Counted from the first letter of the stretch, positions 41,916 through 50,878 are shown. The stretch is DNA of 64,000 bases from UBA668 sp043740085 (GCA_043740085.1 JAYUCY010000125.1:24857-88856), one strand, 5' to 3'. Notes: a model not told the origin generated them from the letters alone. Program-made: numbers and translations.

Positions 41916-43045
41916 GGGACCACGATTGCAATCGTCTGGCCCTCAACGCCCGGCACCTGCAACTCCATGGGAGTGCTACTGGCTGCGTTGGTCTTGGGAA
42001 TTCTGAAGGTCAAGAAGGCTTCCTTGCCCGGGTTGATTGCGGTCGTGCACATCACGACTTCACTCTCCTCGCCGAAGGTGCCCAAGCGAGCGGTGAGCCG
42101 CTGCGGGGCATTCGACTCGTTGTGGAAACGTATTCTGACATTGGTACTGCGCGGCACCGTGATCGTGCTGAAGTTATCTTCCGGGTCCGTGAAGCCGGCG
42201 ATGCGTGCGTTCAGGCCGTTGTTGGACTGCAGGAAAATATTGGCGATGACGTTGCTCTTCGCCGAGACATCCTGCGACCCGTGATCGTCGATCTCGGCCT
42301 CGGTGCCACCCTCAAGGCACAGTGCCGAGTCCACCGTGGTGGGATGCTCCTCAATGGTGCGCTGCCCCTGACGAGCCGAGGCGACACCAGCGCCGAGCAG
42401 CGCAACTGCGCCGATGGTGCAGATGCCCAGGATGGTGCCGCTGCTGATCCTGCGCTTGCTCGCAAACAGGAACGCCCCGACGGCAATGATGGTGCCGATC
42501 ACCATGAAGACCCACGGAGTGGACTCCTTGCTGACGGTGAGCATGATGCGCGAGAACGAGTAGACAACGGCGCCAAGACCGAGTGCACCCAAAATGGGGA
42601 ACTCCAGCGGGTGAGCAACGCGCTTGCGGACACTGGCGTTGTAGTCCGCATCGGCGCTGGCCCGCTCGCTCCAGCCCTGCACCATCCACTCCATCGTGGC
42701 CACGAGGACGACGACGACGGAGACCTTGAACACCACAGGCTTGCTGACAGCACCGACGACCAAACCGCCGATGCCGACGGCCGACACCAACGGCCACATG
42801 CTGTGCCCGACGGGCGGCTGCGCTGCCGACGACGTGTACTGCACGCCTTGCTGCATCGCGGGCACGTTGCCGTCGCCATTGAAAAAGTTGATGCTGCCGA
42901 GGAAGCCGAAGATGGACGCGAACGACAGGAGGCCGATTGTGCCCATGACACCCGTCGGCCCGCCAGTGGTGATGGCGAACACGATGGCGCCCGCGACCGA
43001 GAGAGCCGCAGCCCCGAAGAAGAGTTTTGAACCGGTGGTAAACAT
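41912..43045 (-). CDS. Multi-TM protein with cupredoxin-like C-terminal domain, in the oxidase operon
   Basis: 377 residues with no family I recognise. About six hydrophobic segments lie in the first 225 residues. The remainder has a cupredoxin-like beta-sandwich rhythm: STITVPRSTNVRIRFHNES, then GEESEVVMCTTAINPGKEAFLTF and PMELQVPGVEGQTIAIVV. The normal type 1 copper set (His...Cys...His...Met) is not complete; only isolated His, Cys and Met are seen. It lies between the degenerate subunit III gene and ctaC, with a 4-bp overlap to ctaC, so it is likely part of the oxidase complex or its assembly. Confidence 0.7.
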   Translation of the reverse strand: MFTTGSKLFFGAAALSVAGAIVFAITTGGPTGVMGTIGLLSFASIFGFLGSINFFNGDGNVPAMQQGVQYTSSAAQPPVGHSMWPLVSAVGIGGLVVGAVSKPVVFKVSVVVVLVATMEWMVQGWSERASADADYNASVRKRVAHPLEFPILGALGLGAVVYSFSRIMLTVSKESTPWVFMVIGTIIAVGAFLFASKRRISSGTILGICTIGAVALLGAGVASARQGQRTIEEHPTTVDSALCLEGGTEAEIDDHGSQDVSAKSNVIANIFLQSNNGLNARIAGFTDPEDNFSTITVPRSTNVRIRFHNESNAPQRLTARLGTFGEESEVVMCTTAINPGKEAFLTFRIPKTNAASSTPMELQVPGVEGQTIAIVVP

Positions 43046-43055
43046 TGGCTCCCCG

Positions 43056-43637
43056 CTACTTCGTCACGTACAACACGAACCAGAGCATCGTGAAGACGAA
43101 GCTCAGGAAATACCAATACATCGCATGCGCCGAGACGATCTCACGATCCGTCGTGCGCCCACCGAGAAAGCGGAAGGCGGTGACGGCGCTGAACACCACG
43201 CCGATGATGGCCAACGCGGTCATCACGCCGGTGAAGGCGTAGAACATGGCGTTGAACGTGCCCCCATTTGCCGGCATGTTCATCTGCGAATAGATGTACG
43301 CCTGGGCGTTGATGAACGCAATGCCCATCAGACCGGTGAGGCCGAGCGCAAGACCGGTGTGCGGCGAATCGCCACGCTTCGCGGAGTAGACCGCCCACTG
43401 GGCAAAGACGCAGATCGGGATGAACGCGATCAGCATGATGTTGGCTGGCACCAGCGGGATGTTGACGCCCTTCGGCACCCATGTGCCATCGGCGCTGTGA
43501 ATGGCGACGTCGCGGAAGCGCAGGTAGAGGGCAAGCATGCCCCCCATGAGGGCGGTGCCAGCGGCACACGCCACAGCAGTGCCAACAAAAACCTGGCGGC
43601 GCGGCGCCGGCGCGGGAGCCGAGGGAAGGGCGATCAT
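43056..43637 (-). CDS. Second, divergent subunit III-like protein
   Basis: 193 residues with five hydrophobic segments. It resembles COX III by order and by AQAYIYSQM, MFYAFTGVMTALAIIGV and HAMYWYFLSFVFTMLWFV. The family residues are altered: the Glu of QVYEF is lost, FHGVH has become VMTAL, and YWHFVD has become YWYFLS. It probably keeps the fold but not the normal lipid/proton roles. Its start overlaps the stop of the degenerate subunit I gene by 1 bp, so the two are made together. Confidence 0.75.
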   Translation of the reverse strand: MIALPSAPAPAPRRQVFVGTAVACAAGTALMGGMLALYLRFRDVAIHSADGTWVPKGVNIPLVPANIMLIAFIPICVFAQWAVYSAKRGDSPHTGLALGLTGLMGIAFINAQAYIYSQMNMPANGGTFNAMFYAFTGVMTALAIIGVVFSAVTAFRFLGGRTTDREIVSAHAMYWYFLSFVFTMLWFVLYVTK

Positions 43638-45280
43638 CAGGCGTCACTCCGGGTTGCGGGCTTGAGGTCGAGAAGGGGCTCGGCCGACTGCACGATGTGC
43701 ACCTCGGCAAAGTTGTCGGTGGGAGCCGGCGAAGTGGTTGCCCACTCCAGCGTCTGGCCGTCCCACGGGTCGTCGCCCACAGCGTCGCCCATGCGGAACA
43801 ACCGCAGCGCCAGTGCTGCGAACGCAAGCACGGACAGCAGTACGAGGCCGATACCCACTGCGTTGAGGGCATTCCACAGCCCCATCGGACCCGAGTAGTC
43901 GAAGTTGACGACTGCGTCATTGCCGGTCTCGACTGCCGGGAAGACCCCGCCGGGCTGATCGGCGAAGCCGGCGATCATCAATGACAACGCCGCGACACTG
44001 GCGCCGGCAAAGGCCAGCAGCGCAAGGGGCAGCGAGGCCTTCATCGGCAACGAACGGCCCCACCACTTCGGACCCCAGTACGCAACTGCACCCATCGTGG
44101 CGAGCACACCGGAGAAGACCAGCGCCAACCAGGTGCCCTCTTCAAAGGTGGTTCCGATCAGACCGGCATCGCCAATGTGATTCAGCGCGCTGGCAGCAAC
44201 CCCACCAAAGGCGAGCAGCCCAGCGAACAGCGCAAACACCAGGGGCGTTGAAACCTTTGGCTTGGCCGCCAGACCCTTCAACGACAACGAAACAGCGATG
44301 AACGCGCCCAACAGGGGCAGCAGGTGAACCATTGCGAACGGCAGCAGATCATTGAGCTTGTTGCCGAACGACGCATCGAGGAAACCCGGACGCAACGTGG
44401 CGGGCCACTGCAGCACCGTGCCAAAGGTAGCCACGCCGACCAGCCCGATGCCGGTGTAGATGATGCCGCGCGGGCGCAGGCGCTGGCGAGTGCCGGTGGC
44501 CACCGTCTCGGCCAGGAACCCGAACACGGGAATGGCGAACACGATGGTGGTGGGCTGCGTGAATGCGAAGCCGGCCCACTGACCGAACGCCCGATTGCCG
44601 CTGAGGTCACTGACTGATGCGTAGTGGTGGGCAACGTAGACGTAGATCAGGTTGCCGATGAGCGTGGGGAGTACGACCAGCAAACCCAGTGAGCCGACCA
44701 GTACCGACCAGGTGAAGAACGGCACGCGACGCATGTTCATGCCGGGTGCACGAGTGGTGAGGATGGTGGTGATCAGTGCGACGGCACCGACGACCAGGCC
44801 GGCGGCAACAAGGGCTGCGGCCAGTGTGAAGAGATCGACGAACCGAGCGTTGCCACCGTTGGGGCCACCGTTGCTGACCAGCGCATACACGGCCAGCACA
44901 GCGCCGACGAACCAGGCCCAAAAACCAGCAGCCGCAAGGCGAGGGAACGCCAGCGAACGGGCGCCGACCTGCAGCGGCACGATGGCCAGTGCCACACCGA
45001 GCAGCAACGGCACCAGCGCTAAGTACGTGAGCCCGAAGCGCTGTAGCGAGAACAACTGAGTGAGCGAGCCGACATTGAGCATTTCGCGGGTGGGCGAGAT
45101 GCGCTCGATGCCGAGCAGCAGTGCCATCACGGCCGACGCAAGAAAGGCGAGCGCACCGGTGCCGATGTACAGACGACCAATGCGCTTGTGGTCTGTGGTG
45201 GTCAACCATTCGGCGACGCACGCGAGCCCAGAGCCCGATGTTGCGGGGGCGCTGGAGACGTGGGTATCGATGGTGGTCAT
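43637..45280 (-). CDS. Subunit I-like protein lacking the heme and copper ligands
   Basis: 547 residues, about twelve transmembrane segments. It is clearly homologous to ctaD: TTDHKRIGRLY, VPLQVGARSLAFPRLAAAGFW, TRAPGMNMRRVPFFTWSVLV, YWGPKWWGR and DPWDGQTLEWATTSP all align. Yet MHATTM is SLQRFG here, GHPEVY is TQPTTI, AHHMF is LQWPA, and the HFHYV region is TWLAL. No ligand histidine of heme a, heme a3 or CuB is kept. It cannot be a normal oxidase. It heads the eight-gene oxidase unit. Confidence 0.85.
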   Translation of the reverse strand: MTTIDTHVSSAPATSGSGLACVAEWLTTTDHKRIGRLYIGTGALAFLASAVMALLLGIERISPTREMLNVGSLTQLFSLQRFGLTYLALVPLLLGVALAIVPLQVGARSLAFPRLAAAGFWAWFVGAVLAVYALVSNGGPNGGNARFVDLFTLAAALVAAGLVVGAVALITTILTTRAPGMNMRRVPFFTWSVLVGSLGLLVVLPTLIGNLIYVYVAHHYASVSDLSGNRAFGQWAGFAFTQPTTIVFAIPVFGFLAETVATGTRQRLRPRGIIYTGIGLVGVATFGTVLQWPATLRPGFLDASFGNKLNDLLPFAMVHLLPLLGAFIAVSLSLKGLAAKPKVSTPLVFALFAGLLAFGGVAASALNHIGDAGLIGTTFEEGTWLALVFSGVLATMGAVAYWGPKWWGRSLPMKASLPLALLAFAGASVAALSLMIAGFADQPGGVFPAVETGNDAVVNFDYSGPMGLWNALNAVGIGLVLLSVLAFAALALRLFRMGDAVGDDPWDGQTLEWATTSPAPTDNFAEVHIVQSAEPLLDLKPATRSDA

Positions 45281-45396
45281 AGGTGGCGAACTCGTTTCGT
45301 GTCGGGCGCGCGACGCGCAAGGCCCTCAGTTGACAGATCGAATGAAATGGTGTGCTGGGCTGACACTATCCGCGGGTGCCATGCCGATGGGAATCC

Positions 45397-46344
45397 TCAG
45401 CCCCGCGAACCGACGAATACGTCGAAGGTCATTGCGGCGAAGAGGAGGGTGACGTAAGTGATGGAGTAGCCAAACACCCGCATCGAGCGTTGCGGAGTGG
45501 GGTTGTGGCCGAGGTCGATGGTGCCCCACAGGAACAGCCCACCGAGCACAGCGGCCGAGAGGCCGTACAGCAACCCGAGGTCGGCCACCGGCCACAGCAC
45601 CAGCGTGCTGGCGACCATCAGCGCGGTGTACATCACCATCTTGCGAACAGTGACTTCCATTGTTGCGACCGCTGGCAGCATCGGAACATTGGCGGCGCGA
45701 TAGTCGTCCGCGTAACGAATGGCCAGCGCCCAGAAGTGCGGCGGCGTCCAAAGGAACATGATGACGAACAGCACCACCGGCGTCCACGTGACGTTGTTCT
45801 GCACAGCGGCCCAACCCACGAGCACGGGCACCGCGCCGGCGGCGCCACCGATGACAATGTTGTGCGTGCTGGTGCGCTTGAGCCACAGCGTGTAGACGAA
45901 CACGTAGAAGAGGGTGGCCGACAGCGCAAGCACAGCGGAGAGCAAGTTGGCCCACGTCCAGAGCACTGCAAAGGCCGCAATCTCCAGCGCGATGGCAAAC
46001 ACCATGGCCTGGCGAGGCTGCAGCAAGCCGGTGACCAGTGGCCGCCCCTGCGTGCGCGGCATCAGCGTGTCGATATCGCGGTCGACCACCATGTTGATGG
46101 CGTTGGCGCCACCCGCGGCCAGCGTGCCGCCCAGCAACGTGATGAGGACCAGTGTGGTTCGCGGCCAGCCACCCTGCGCCAACACCATCGTTGGCACCGT
46201 GGTGATGAGCAGCAGCTCGATGATGCGTGGCTTGGTGAGCGCGATATAGCCGCCCAGTTTCGAGGTAGGGGTGCGGCGCGACCCATGCGCCACCCCACCC
46301 GGCGCGAGCCGGGAGGGAACAAGGGGTCGCGAGCCGACTGCCAT
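45397..46344 (-). CDS. ctaB: Protoheme IX farnesyltransferase (heme O synthase)
   Basis: 315 residues with about eight transmembrane segments; a UbiA-family prenyltransferase that attaches farnesyl to heme b, the first step to heme A. The Asp-rich motif is in GGANAINMVVDRDIDTLMPRT, and the second acidic region is in ALAIRYADDYRAANVPMLP. Position upstream of the oxidase unit agrees. About 115 bp, probably holding the oxidase promoter, separate it from the degenerate subunit I gene. Ctag-type and heme A synthase genes for the next step are not in the window apart from ctaG. Confidence 0.95.
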   Translation of the reverse strand: MAVGSRPLVPSRLAPGGVAHGSRRTPTSKLGGYIALTKPRIIELLLITTVPTMVLAQGGWPRTTLVLITLLGGTLAAGGANAINMVVDRDIDTLMPRTQGRPLVTGLLQPRQAMVFAIALEIAAFAVLWTWANLLSAVLALSATLFYVFVYTLWLKRTSTHNIVIGGAAGAVPVLVGWAAVQNNVTWTPVVLFVIMFLWTPPHFWALAIRYADDYRAANVPMLPAVATMEVTVRKMVMYTALMVASTLVLWPVADLGLLYGLSAAVLGGLFLWGTIDLGHNPTPQRSMRVFGYSITYVTLLFAAMTFDVFVGSRG

Positions 46345-46417
46345 AGGCGACCATCGTAGGGGTGCGGCGTGCGTGCGACCACTTCACCGCGGCAGTCCCG
46401 GGGGTTTCCCCGGCAGA

Positions 46418-46723
46418 ATGTCGACTATGTCCCCCACCACCGCCCCGGTCGTCATCGACCGGCCAGAGATCGACGAGCGCACCTCGAACGATCGGCCGTG
46501 GATTGTGCTGGTGTGGAATGACCCGATCAACCTGATGAGCTACGTCACATTCGTCTTCCAGAAAGTGTTCGGCTACAGCCTGGAGAAAGCCACCGAACTC
46601 ATGCTCGACGTGCACCAGAAGGGCCGCGCTGTCGTGAGCAGCGGCGCCCGCGAGAAGGCAGAGATCGACGTGTTTCGCCTCCACGAACACGGCCTGTGGG
46701 CCACGATGCAGCACGACAACTGA
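46418..46723 (+). CDS. clpS: ATP-dependent Clp protease adaptor ClpS
   Basis: 101 residues. The core WIVLVWNDPINLMSYVTFVFQKVFGYS holds the N-end residue pocket, and AREKAEIDVFRLHEHGLWATM finishes the fold. ClpS delivers proteins with destabilising N-termini to ClpAP/ClpCP. Two ATG codons (46418, 46427) are possible; the first is used. It is divergent from ctaB and 1 bp upstream of arfB. Confidence 0.93.
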   Translation: MSTMSPTTAPVVIDRPEIDERTSNDRPWIVLVWNDPINLMSYVTFVFQKVFGYSLEKATELMLDVHQKGRAVVSSGAREKAEIDVFRLHEHGLWATMQHDN

Positions 46724-46724
46724 C

Positions 46725-47168
46725 ATGCCGACGACGCCATCGTCGATCCAACCAGTCGACGGCTCCTACACCACACCACGCGGGCGACGTATCAGTGCCG
46801 ACTCCGTCTCATGGGTCGCGACGCGCAGCGGTGGCCCCGGTGGCCAACATGCGAACACCTCCGATACCGCAGTCACGGTCACTATCGACGTCGCGCGCGC
46901 CGGGCTGCCAGAAGTGGTACGGCTCCGCATCGAGGCAGCGGCCGGCGCCACCGTCACCGCCAGTTCGTCAAAATCGCGATCCCAATGGCGCAATCGCCAG
47001 TTGGCATGGCAGGAGGCGTTCACCCGCCTCGACGAAGCTGCCACGCCACCCCCGCCACCGCGAACACGCACCAAGCCCAGTCGCGGCGCGCGCGAGGCCC
47101 GGCTGCGCAACAAGCGAGCCGTGGGCGAGCGTAAGCACACACGCAAGCGCCCCGCCAGCGACGACTAG
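46725..47168 (+). CDS. arfB: ArfB-type GGQ peptidyl-tRNA hydrolase (ribosome rescue)
   Basis: 147 residues. WVATRSGGPGGQHANTSDTAV contains the GGQ hydrolase motif. A basic C-terminal tail (RTRTKPSRGAREARLRNKR) can enter the mRNA channel of stalled ribosomes. It releases peptides from non-stop complexes. It begins 1 bp after the clpS stop, so both would be expressed together. Confidence 0.9.
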   Translation: MPTTPSSIQPVDGSYTTPRGRRISADSVSWVATRSGGPGGQHANTSDTAVTVTIDVARAGLPEVVRLRIEAAAGATVTASSSKSRSQWRNRQLAWQEAFTRLDEAATPPPPPRTRTKPSRGAREARLRNKRAVGERKHTRKRPASDD

Positions 47169-47306
47169 CGACGACTAGAGATCCGTTAAGACATCCTCAA
47201 GCGGCCTCTCCGGCCGAGAACGGCTGTTCACGTAGAGTGACTAGCTTCCACGCTGCGTGAGATTGTGATATCGTGTGTCCCTTACTCGTCAGAGAGGGTT
47301 TCGACC

Positions 47307-49040
47307 ATGGATGTCGCTCAGTTCCAAGGTGGAGAAGTCGTGCGCGGCCGCACGGTCGACGCCACAGCGCATCGCGAGCAGCAACGTCAACGTCGTCTCT
47401 GGAAACTGGTGGTGCTGCTTGGCCTTCCTCTGATCTGGTTCTGGGTCCGCGAGTTCAGCGGCAACCCAGTGAGCCCAGGCCTGCCCGCCATCATTCGCGA
47501 GAGCCCCGAGCTGAGCCTGCTCGCCGTGATGATGGTGATCATGTTGGGCATGATGGTGGTGCCGATGATGGTGGCCGGCCGCTCGTCGCACACGGTGCTG
47601 CGGCCCAAGGACTCAGCCATTCGCCTTGCCGACGTGGTCGGCGCGACAGCGACCAAGCGCGAGGCGATCGACACGCTGAACATCTTTCTCAATCACCAGC
47701 AGTTTCGCCAACAGATGGGCGGCTCGGCACGCCGCGGGGTGTTGTTCGAAGGCCCTCCAGGCACCGGCAAGACCTACCTCGCCAAGGCCCTCGCCGCTGA
47801 AGCAGGCGTGCCGTTCCTGTTCATCTCCGGCACGCAGTTCGAGTCGATGTTCTACGGCCAGACCAACCGTAAAATACGTTCCTACTTCAAGGCGCTCCGC
47901 AAGGCGGCCCGCAAGGAAGGTGGCGCCATCGGCTTCATCGAGGAGTTCGATGCCATCGGTCTCTCGCGCACTGGCATGGGTAAGGGCAACGGCCGCGAAG
48001 GGTCAATCGTCAACGAACTGCTCGTACAGATGCAGAGCTTCGACCTGCCCACGTCCGCCCAGAAGTTCACCAACACCATCATCGACTCGCTCAACCGCCT
48101 GTTGCCCGACTCGATGTCACTGCCGCGACCGAAGCTGACAATGGACAACGTATTGCTCATCGCCGCCACCAACCGCGCCGCTGACCTGGACCCTGCGCTG
48201 ATGCGACCGGGCCGCTTCGACCGCAGCATTCACTTCGATCTGCCCCCGCGCACCGACCGGCTGGAGATTGCTGAGTACTACCTGGCCCGCAAGGCCCACG
48301 ACATCACAGTGTCCGCCGCCTTGATCGCCGATCTCACCGCTGGCTACACGCCTGTGCGCATTGAGCGCCTCCTCGACGAGTCGTTGGTGCTCGCACTGCG
48401 AGCCGGCAACGGCGAGATGAACTTCAAGAACGTCATCGACGCACAGATGGTCACCGAAGTTGGCCTCTCGCACGATGTCGGCTACCACCCCGACGAGAAG
48501 CGCCGAGTTGCCATGCACGAGGCGGGGCACGCATTGCTGGCAACGCTGGCGGGACGCGACGTGAAGCTGGCCAGCATCCTGCGCCGCTCGGGCTCGCTGG
48601 GCCTCGTCGCACACGGCGATGTCGACGAGCGTTACCTGCGCACCCCAACCGAGGCCCATCAGCTGATGGTGATCGCCATGGGTGGCCGCGCTGCCGAGAT
48701 CCAGGAGTTCGGTGAGGCCTCAAGCGGTATCGCCAGTGACCTACAGGCGGCCACCATCATCGCTGCCCAACTGGTGGGCATGCTCGGTGCTAGTAGCAGC
48801 CTGCTCAGTCTCGATGCCGCCGAAATGGCCGGCGCCCACAACTTGGTCGCAAAAGTGCTTCACGACGAGGTTGCTCGCGAGAAGGCCGACCAGCTGATGA
48901 ACGCCGCTGCCGATCGAGCGGCGTGCACGCTCCTCGAGCATCGTCGGGCGCTGCTGGCATTGGCCGACGCACTGTGCGAGCAGGACGAGCTGAACGGCGA
49001 CCAGGTACACGCCATTGTCGCCGGCGCGATGGTGAATTAG
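47307..49040 (+). CDS. FtsH-like membrane AAA+ zinc protease, variant
   Basis: 577 residues. Two N-terminal membrane segments (about 30-50 and 70-95) are followed by the AAA module: Walker A EGPPGTGKTYLAKAL, pore loop QFESMFYGQ, Walker B AIGFIEEFDAIG and SRH ATNRAADLDPALMRPGRFDR. The usual Walker B Asp-Glu is Glu-Glu here. Between Walker B and SRH a loop of about 30 residues (DLPTSAQKFTNTIIDS onward) is longer than in FtsH. The protease has HEAGH zinc site and third ligand Asp in GIASDLQAAT. It is therefore probably an active but divergent quality-control protease. The ATG at 47307 follows AGAGAGG. Confidence 0.82.
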   Translation: MDVAQFQGGEVVRGRTVDATAHREQQRQRRLWKLVVLLGLPLIWFWVREFSGNPVSPGLPAIIRESPELSLLAVMMVIMLGMMVVPMMVAGRSSHTVLRPKDSAIRLADVVGATATKREAIDTLNIFLNHQQFRQQMGGSARRGVLFEGPPGTGKTYLAKALAAEAGVPFLFISGTQFESMFYGQTNRKIRSYFKALRKAARKEGGAIGFIEEFDAIGLSRTGMGKGNGREGSIVNELLVQMQSFDLPTSAQKFTNTIIDSLNRLLPDSMSLPRPKLTMDNVLLIAATNRAADLDPALMRPGRFDRSIHFDLPPRTDRLEIAEYYLARKAHDITVSAALIADLTAGYTPVRIERLLDESLVLALRAGNGEMNFKNVIDAQMVTEVGLSHDVGYHPDEKRRVAMHEAGHALLATLAGRDVKLASILRRSGSLGLVAHGDVDERYLRTPTEAHQLMVIAMGGRAAEIQEFGEASSGIASDLQAATIIAAQLVGMLGASSSLLSLDAAEMAGAHNLVAKVLHDEVAREKADQLMNAAADRAACTLLEHRRALLALADALCEQDELNGDQVHAIVAGAMVN

Positions 49041-49048
49041 TGGTCAAC

Positions 49049-49339
49049 TCAACGATCACCCTGCTGCTTCACGCCGCCTGCGTCCACCCTTGGTCGTGAT
49101 TCACCAACCAGGGTCGCTGCTGAGGTGATCGAAGCGCCCTGCCGGGCGGATGGTGCGGTAGGCCTCGACCATTGGTGCGAACTCGCTCGGCGCGGCGCCA
49201 GCCGCAGGCTCTGCGGACCGAAGGCGCTGAGCATCAGGGGAATCTGCTCATCGAACTCGGGGTCGAGTACCAGCACCGGCGAAGCGCCCGCCGGGCCACT
49301 GCGACCGAGCACCATTTCGTTGCGCCACAGGCGCCGCAT
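49049..49339 (-). other. Weak coding signal in the ftsH-like/aldehyde dehydrogenase gap
   Basis: The 375-bp gap has a minus-strand ORF of 96 residues. A central part, ASPVLVLDPEFDEQIPLML, looks protein-like, but the rest is low-complexity Ser/Arg/Pro sequence and no family is recognised. It may be a gene remnant or chance. I see no RNA gene here. Confidence 0.25.
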
Positions 49340-49415
49340 CGTCGAGTTGTGCCGCCGTCCGAAACTAGAACACCACCTGCATTGAGCCCATCCTGAACGA
49401 CTTAGCCTGGACGGT

Positions 49416-50876
49416 ATGGATTACACCGTCACCGCACTCGACGAGATCGCACCCAAAGTCGCCAGCGCCCGCGCTGCGTTTGCCATCGGCGTCACCAGGC
49501 CAATCGAATGGCGCCGCGCCACTCTCTTGCGAATGCGCGAACTGCTCGAGGAGCGCGAGACCCAGCTGCTCGACGCGTTGGCTGCCGACTTTGGCAAGCC
49601 GCGTTTCGAAGCGTGGACCACCGAGCTGGGTTTCACGGTCAGCGACATCAACCACACACTGGCGCACCTCAGCTCATGGATGCGGCCGGACAAGGTAGGC
49701 ACGCCGCTCGCCTTCAAGCCGGGTTCGTCGTACGTGGTGGCCGAACCGGTCGGGGTCGTGTGTGTCATCGCCCCGTGGAACTACCCGGTGCAGCTGCTGC
49801 TGCTGCCGATGGTTGCGGCCATCAGCGCCGGCAATGCGGTCGTCGCCAAGCCCAGCGAGCTGGCACCGCGCACAGCGGCCGGGCTGATCTCGTTGATTGA
49901 AGCCATTGGCGACCCGGCCATCGCTGCGGTGCAGGGTGGCGTGGCCGAGACCACCGAGCTCTTGGCGCAGCGTTTCGACCACATCATCTACACCGGCAAT
50001 AGCCGCGTTGCCCGCATCGTCATGCGGGCGGCGGCCGAGAACCTCACCCCGGTGACGCTGGAATTGGGTGGCAAGAGCCCGGCGATCGTCAGCCGTCACG
50101 CCAACATCGATGTTGCCGCCCGCCGCATCGCCTGGGGCAAGTTCATCAACGCCGGCCAGACCTGTATCGCGCCCGACTACGTGTTGGTGGAGCAGCCGGT
50201 GCACGACCAGTTCGTTGCTGCACTCGGCACGCACATCACCGACTTCTACGGCACCGACCCGCAGACCAGCCCCGACTTCACGCGCATCGTCAACTCGCCG
50301 CACTTCCATCGGCTGGAGAAGCTGCTCGACAGCGGCACCGTTGCGTTCGGTGGCGTCACCGATGCCGACACGCGCTACATCTCGCCCACCGTGCTCACCG
50401 GCGTCACCGCCGCCGACCCGGTGATGGGTGAGGAAATCTTCGGGCCAATCCTGCCCGTCATTGCCGTTGACTCCATCGATGCAGCCATCGTGTTTGTCAA
50501 CGGGCGGTCCGCCGACGGCGACAAGCCGCTGGCGCTGTACACGTTCAGCGAGAACGACAGCGAGAACGACAAGGTGATCGCGGGAGCCACCAGCGGCGGC
50601 GCCTGCGTCAATGGCACGCTGCTGCACATCAGCAATCCCAACCTGCCCTTCGGCGGCGTCGGCGAGAGCGGGATGGGCGCCTATCACGGCAAGTTTGGAT
50701 TCGATACCTTCAGCCACCACCGTGGCGTTCACTCGCGCAGTACGAAAATGGACCCCTCCATGATGTACCCGCCGTACACCGCGAAGAAGCAGAAGCTGAT
50801 CCGCAAGGGTATGGCGATGGCCGACCCACGCGACCTGTTCGCCAGGCTCCGCGGCTCACTGCACCGGGGCGGCTGA
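49416..50876 (+). CDS. Aldehyde dehydrogenase, class 3-like
   Basis: 486 residues. The catalytic Cys is in GKFINAGQTCIAPDYVLV and the general-base Glu in VTLELGGKSP; the NAD fold region is VICVIAPWNYPVQLLLLPM-like (VGVVCVIAPWNYP at about 115) and IYTGNSRVARIVM. The C-terminal half PFGGVGESGMGAYHGKFGFDTFSH fits the ALDH3 / fatty aldehyde or coniferyl aldehyde group. A small acidic repeat FSENDSENDKVI is unusual. A small conserved gene follows two bases later. Confidence 0.92.
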   Translation: MDYTVTALDEIAPKVASARAAFAIGVTRPIEWRRATLLRMRELLEERETQLLDALAADFGKPRFEAWTTELGFTVSDINHTLAHLSSWMRPDKVGTPLAFKPGSSYVVAEPVGVVCVIAPWNYPVQLLLLPMVAAISAGNAVVAKPSELAPRTAAGLISLIEAIGDPAIAAVQGGVAETTELLAQRFDHIIYTGNSRVARIVMRAAAENLTPVTLELGGKSPAIVSRHANIDVAARRIAWGKFINAGQTCIAPDYVLVEQPVHDQFVAALGTHITDFYGTDPQTSPDFTRIVNSPHFHRLEKLLDSGTVAFGGVTDADTRYISPTVLTGVTAADPVMGEEIFGPILPVIAVDSIDAAIVFVNGRSADGDKPLALYTFSENDSENDKVIAGATSGGACVNGTLLHISNPNLPFGGVGESGMGAYHGKFGFDTFSHHRGVHSRSTKMDPSMMYPPYTAKKQKLIRKGMAMADPRDLFARLRGSLHRGG

Positions 50877-50878
50877 CG

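Noticed and set aside
41777..43030. 417-codon frame antisense to the multi-TM protein
   Set aside because: The minus-strand protein has clear membrane helices and operon context; the antisense frame has none.
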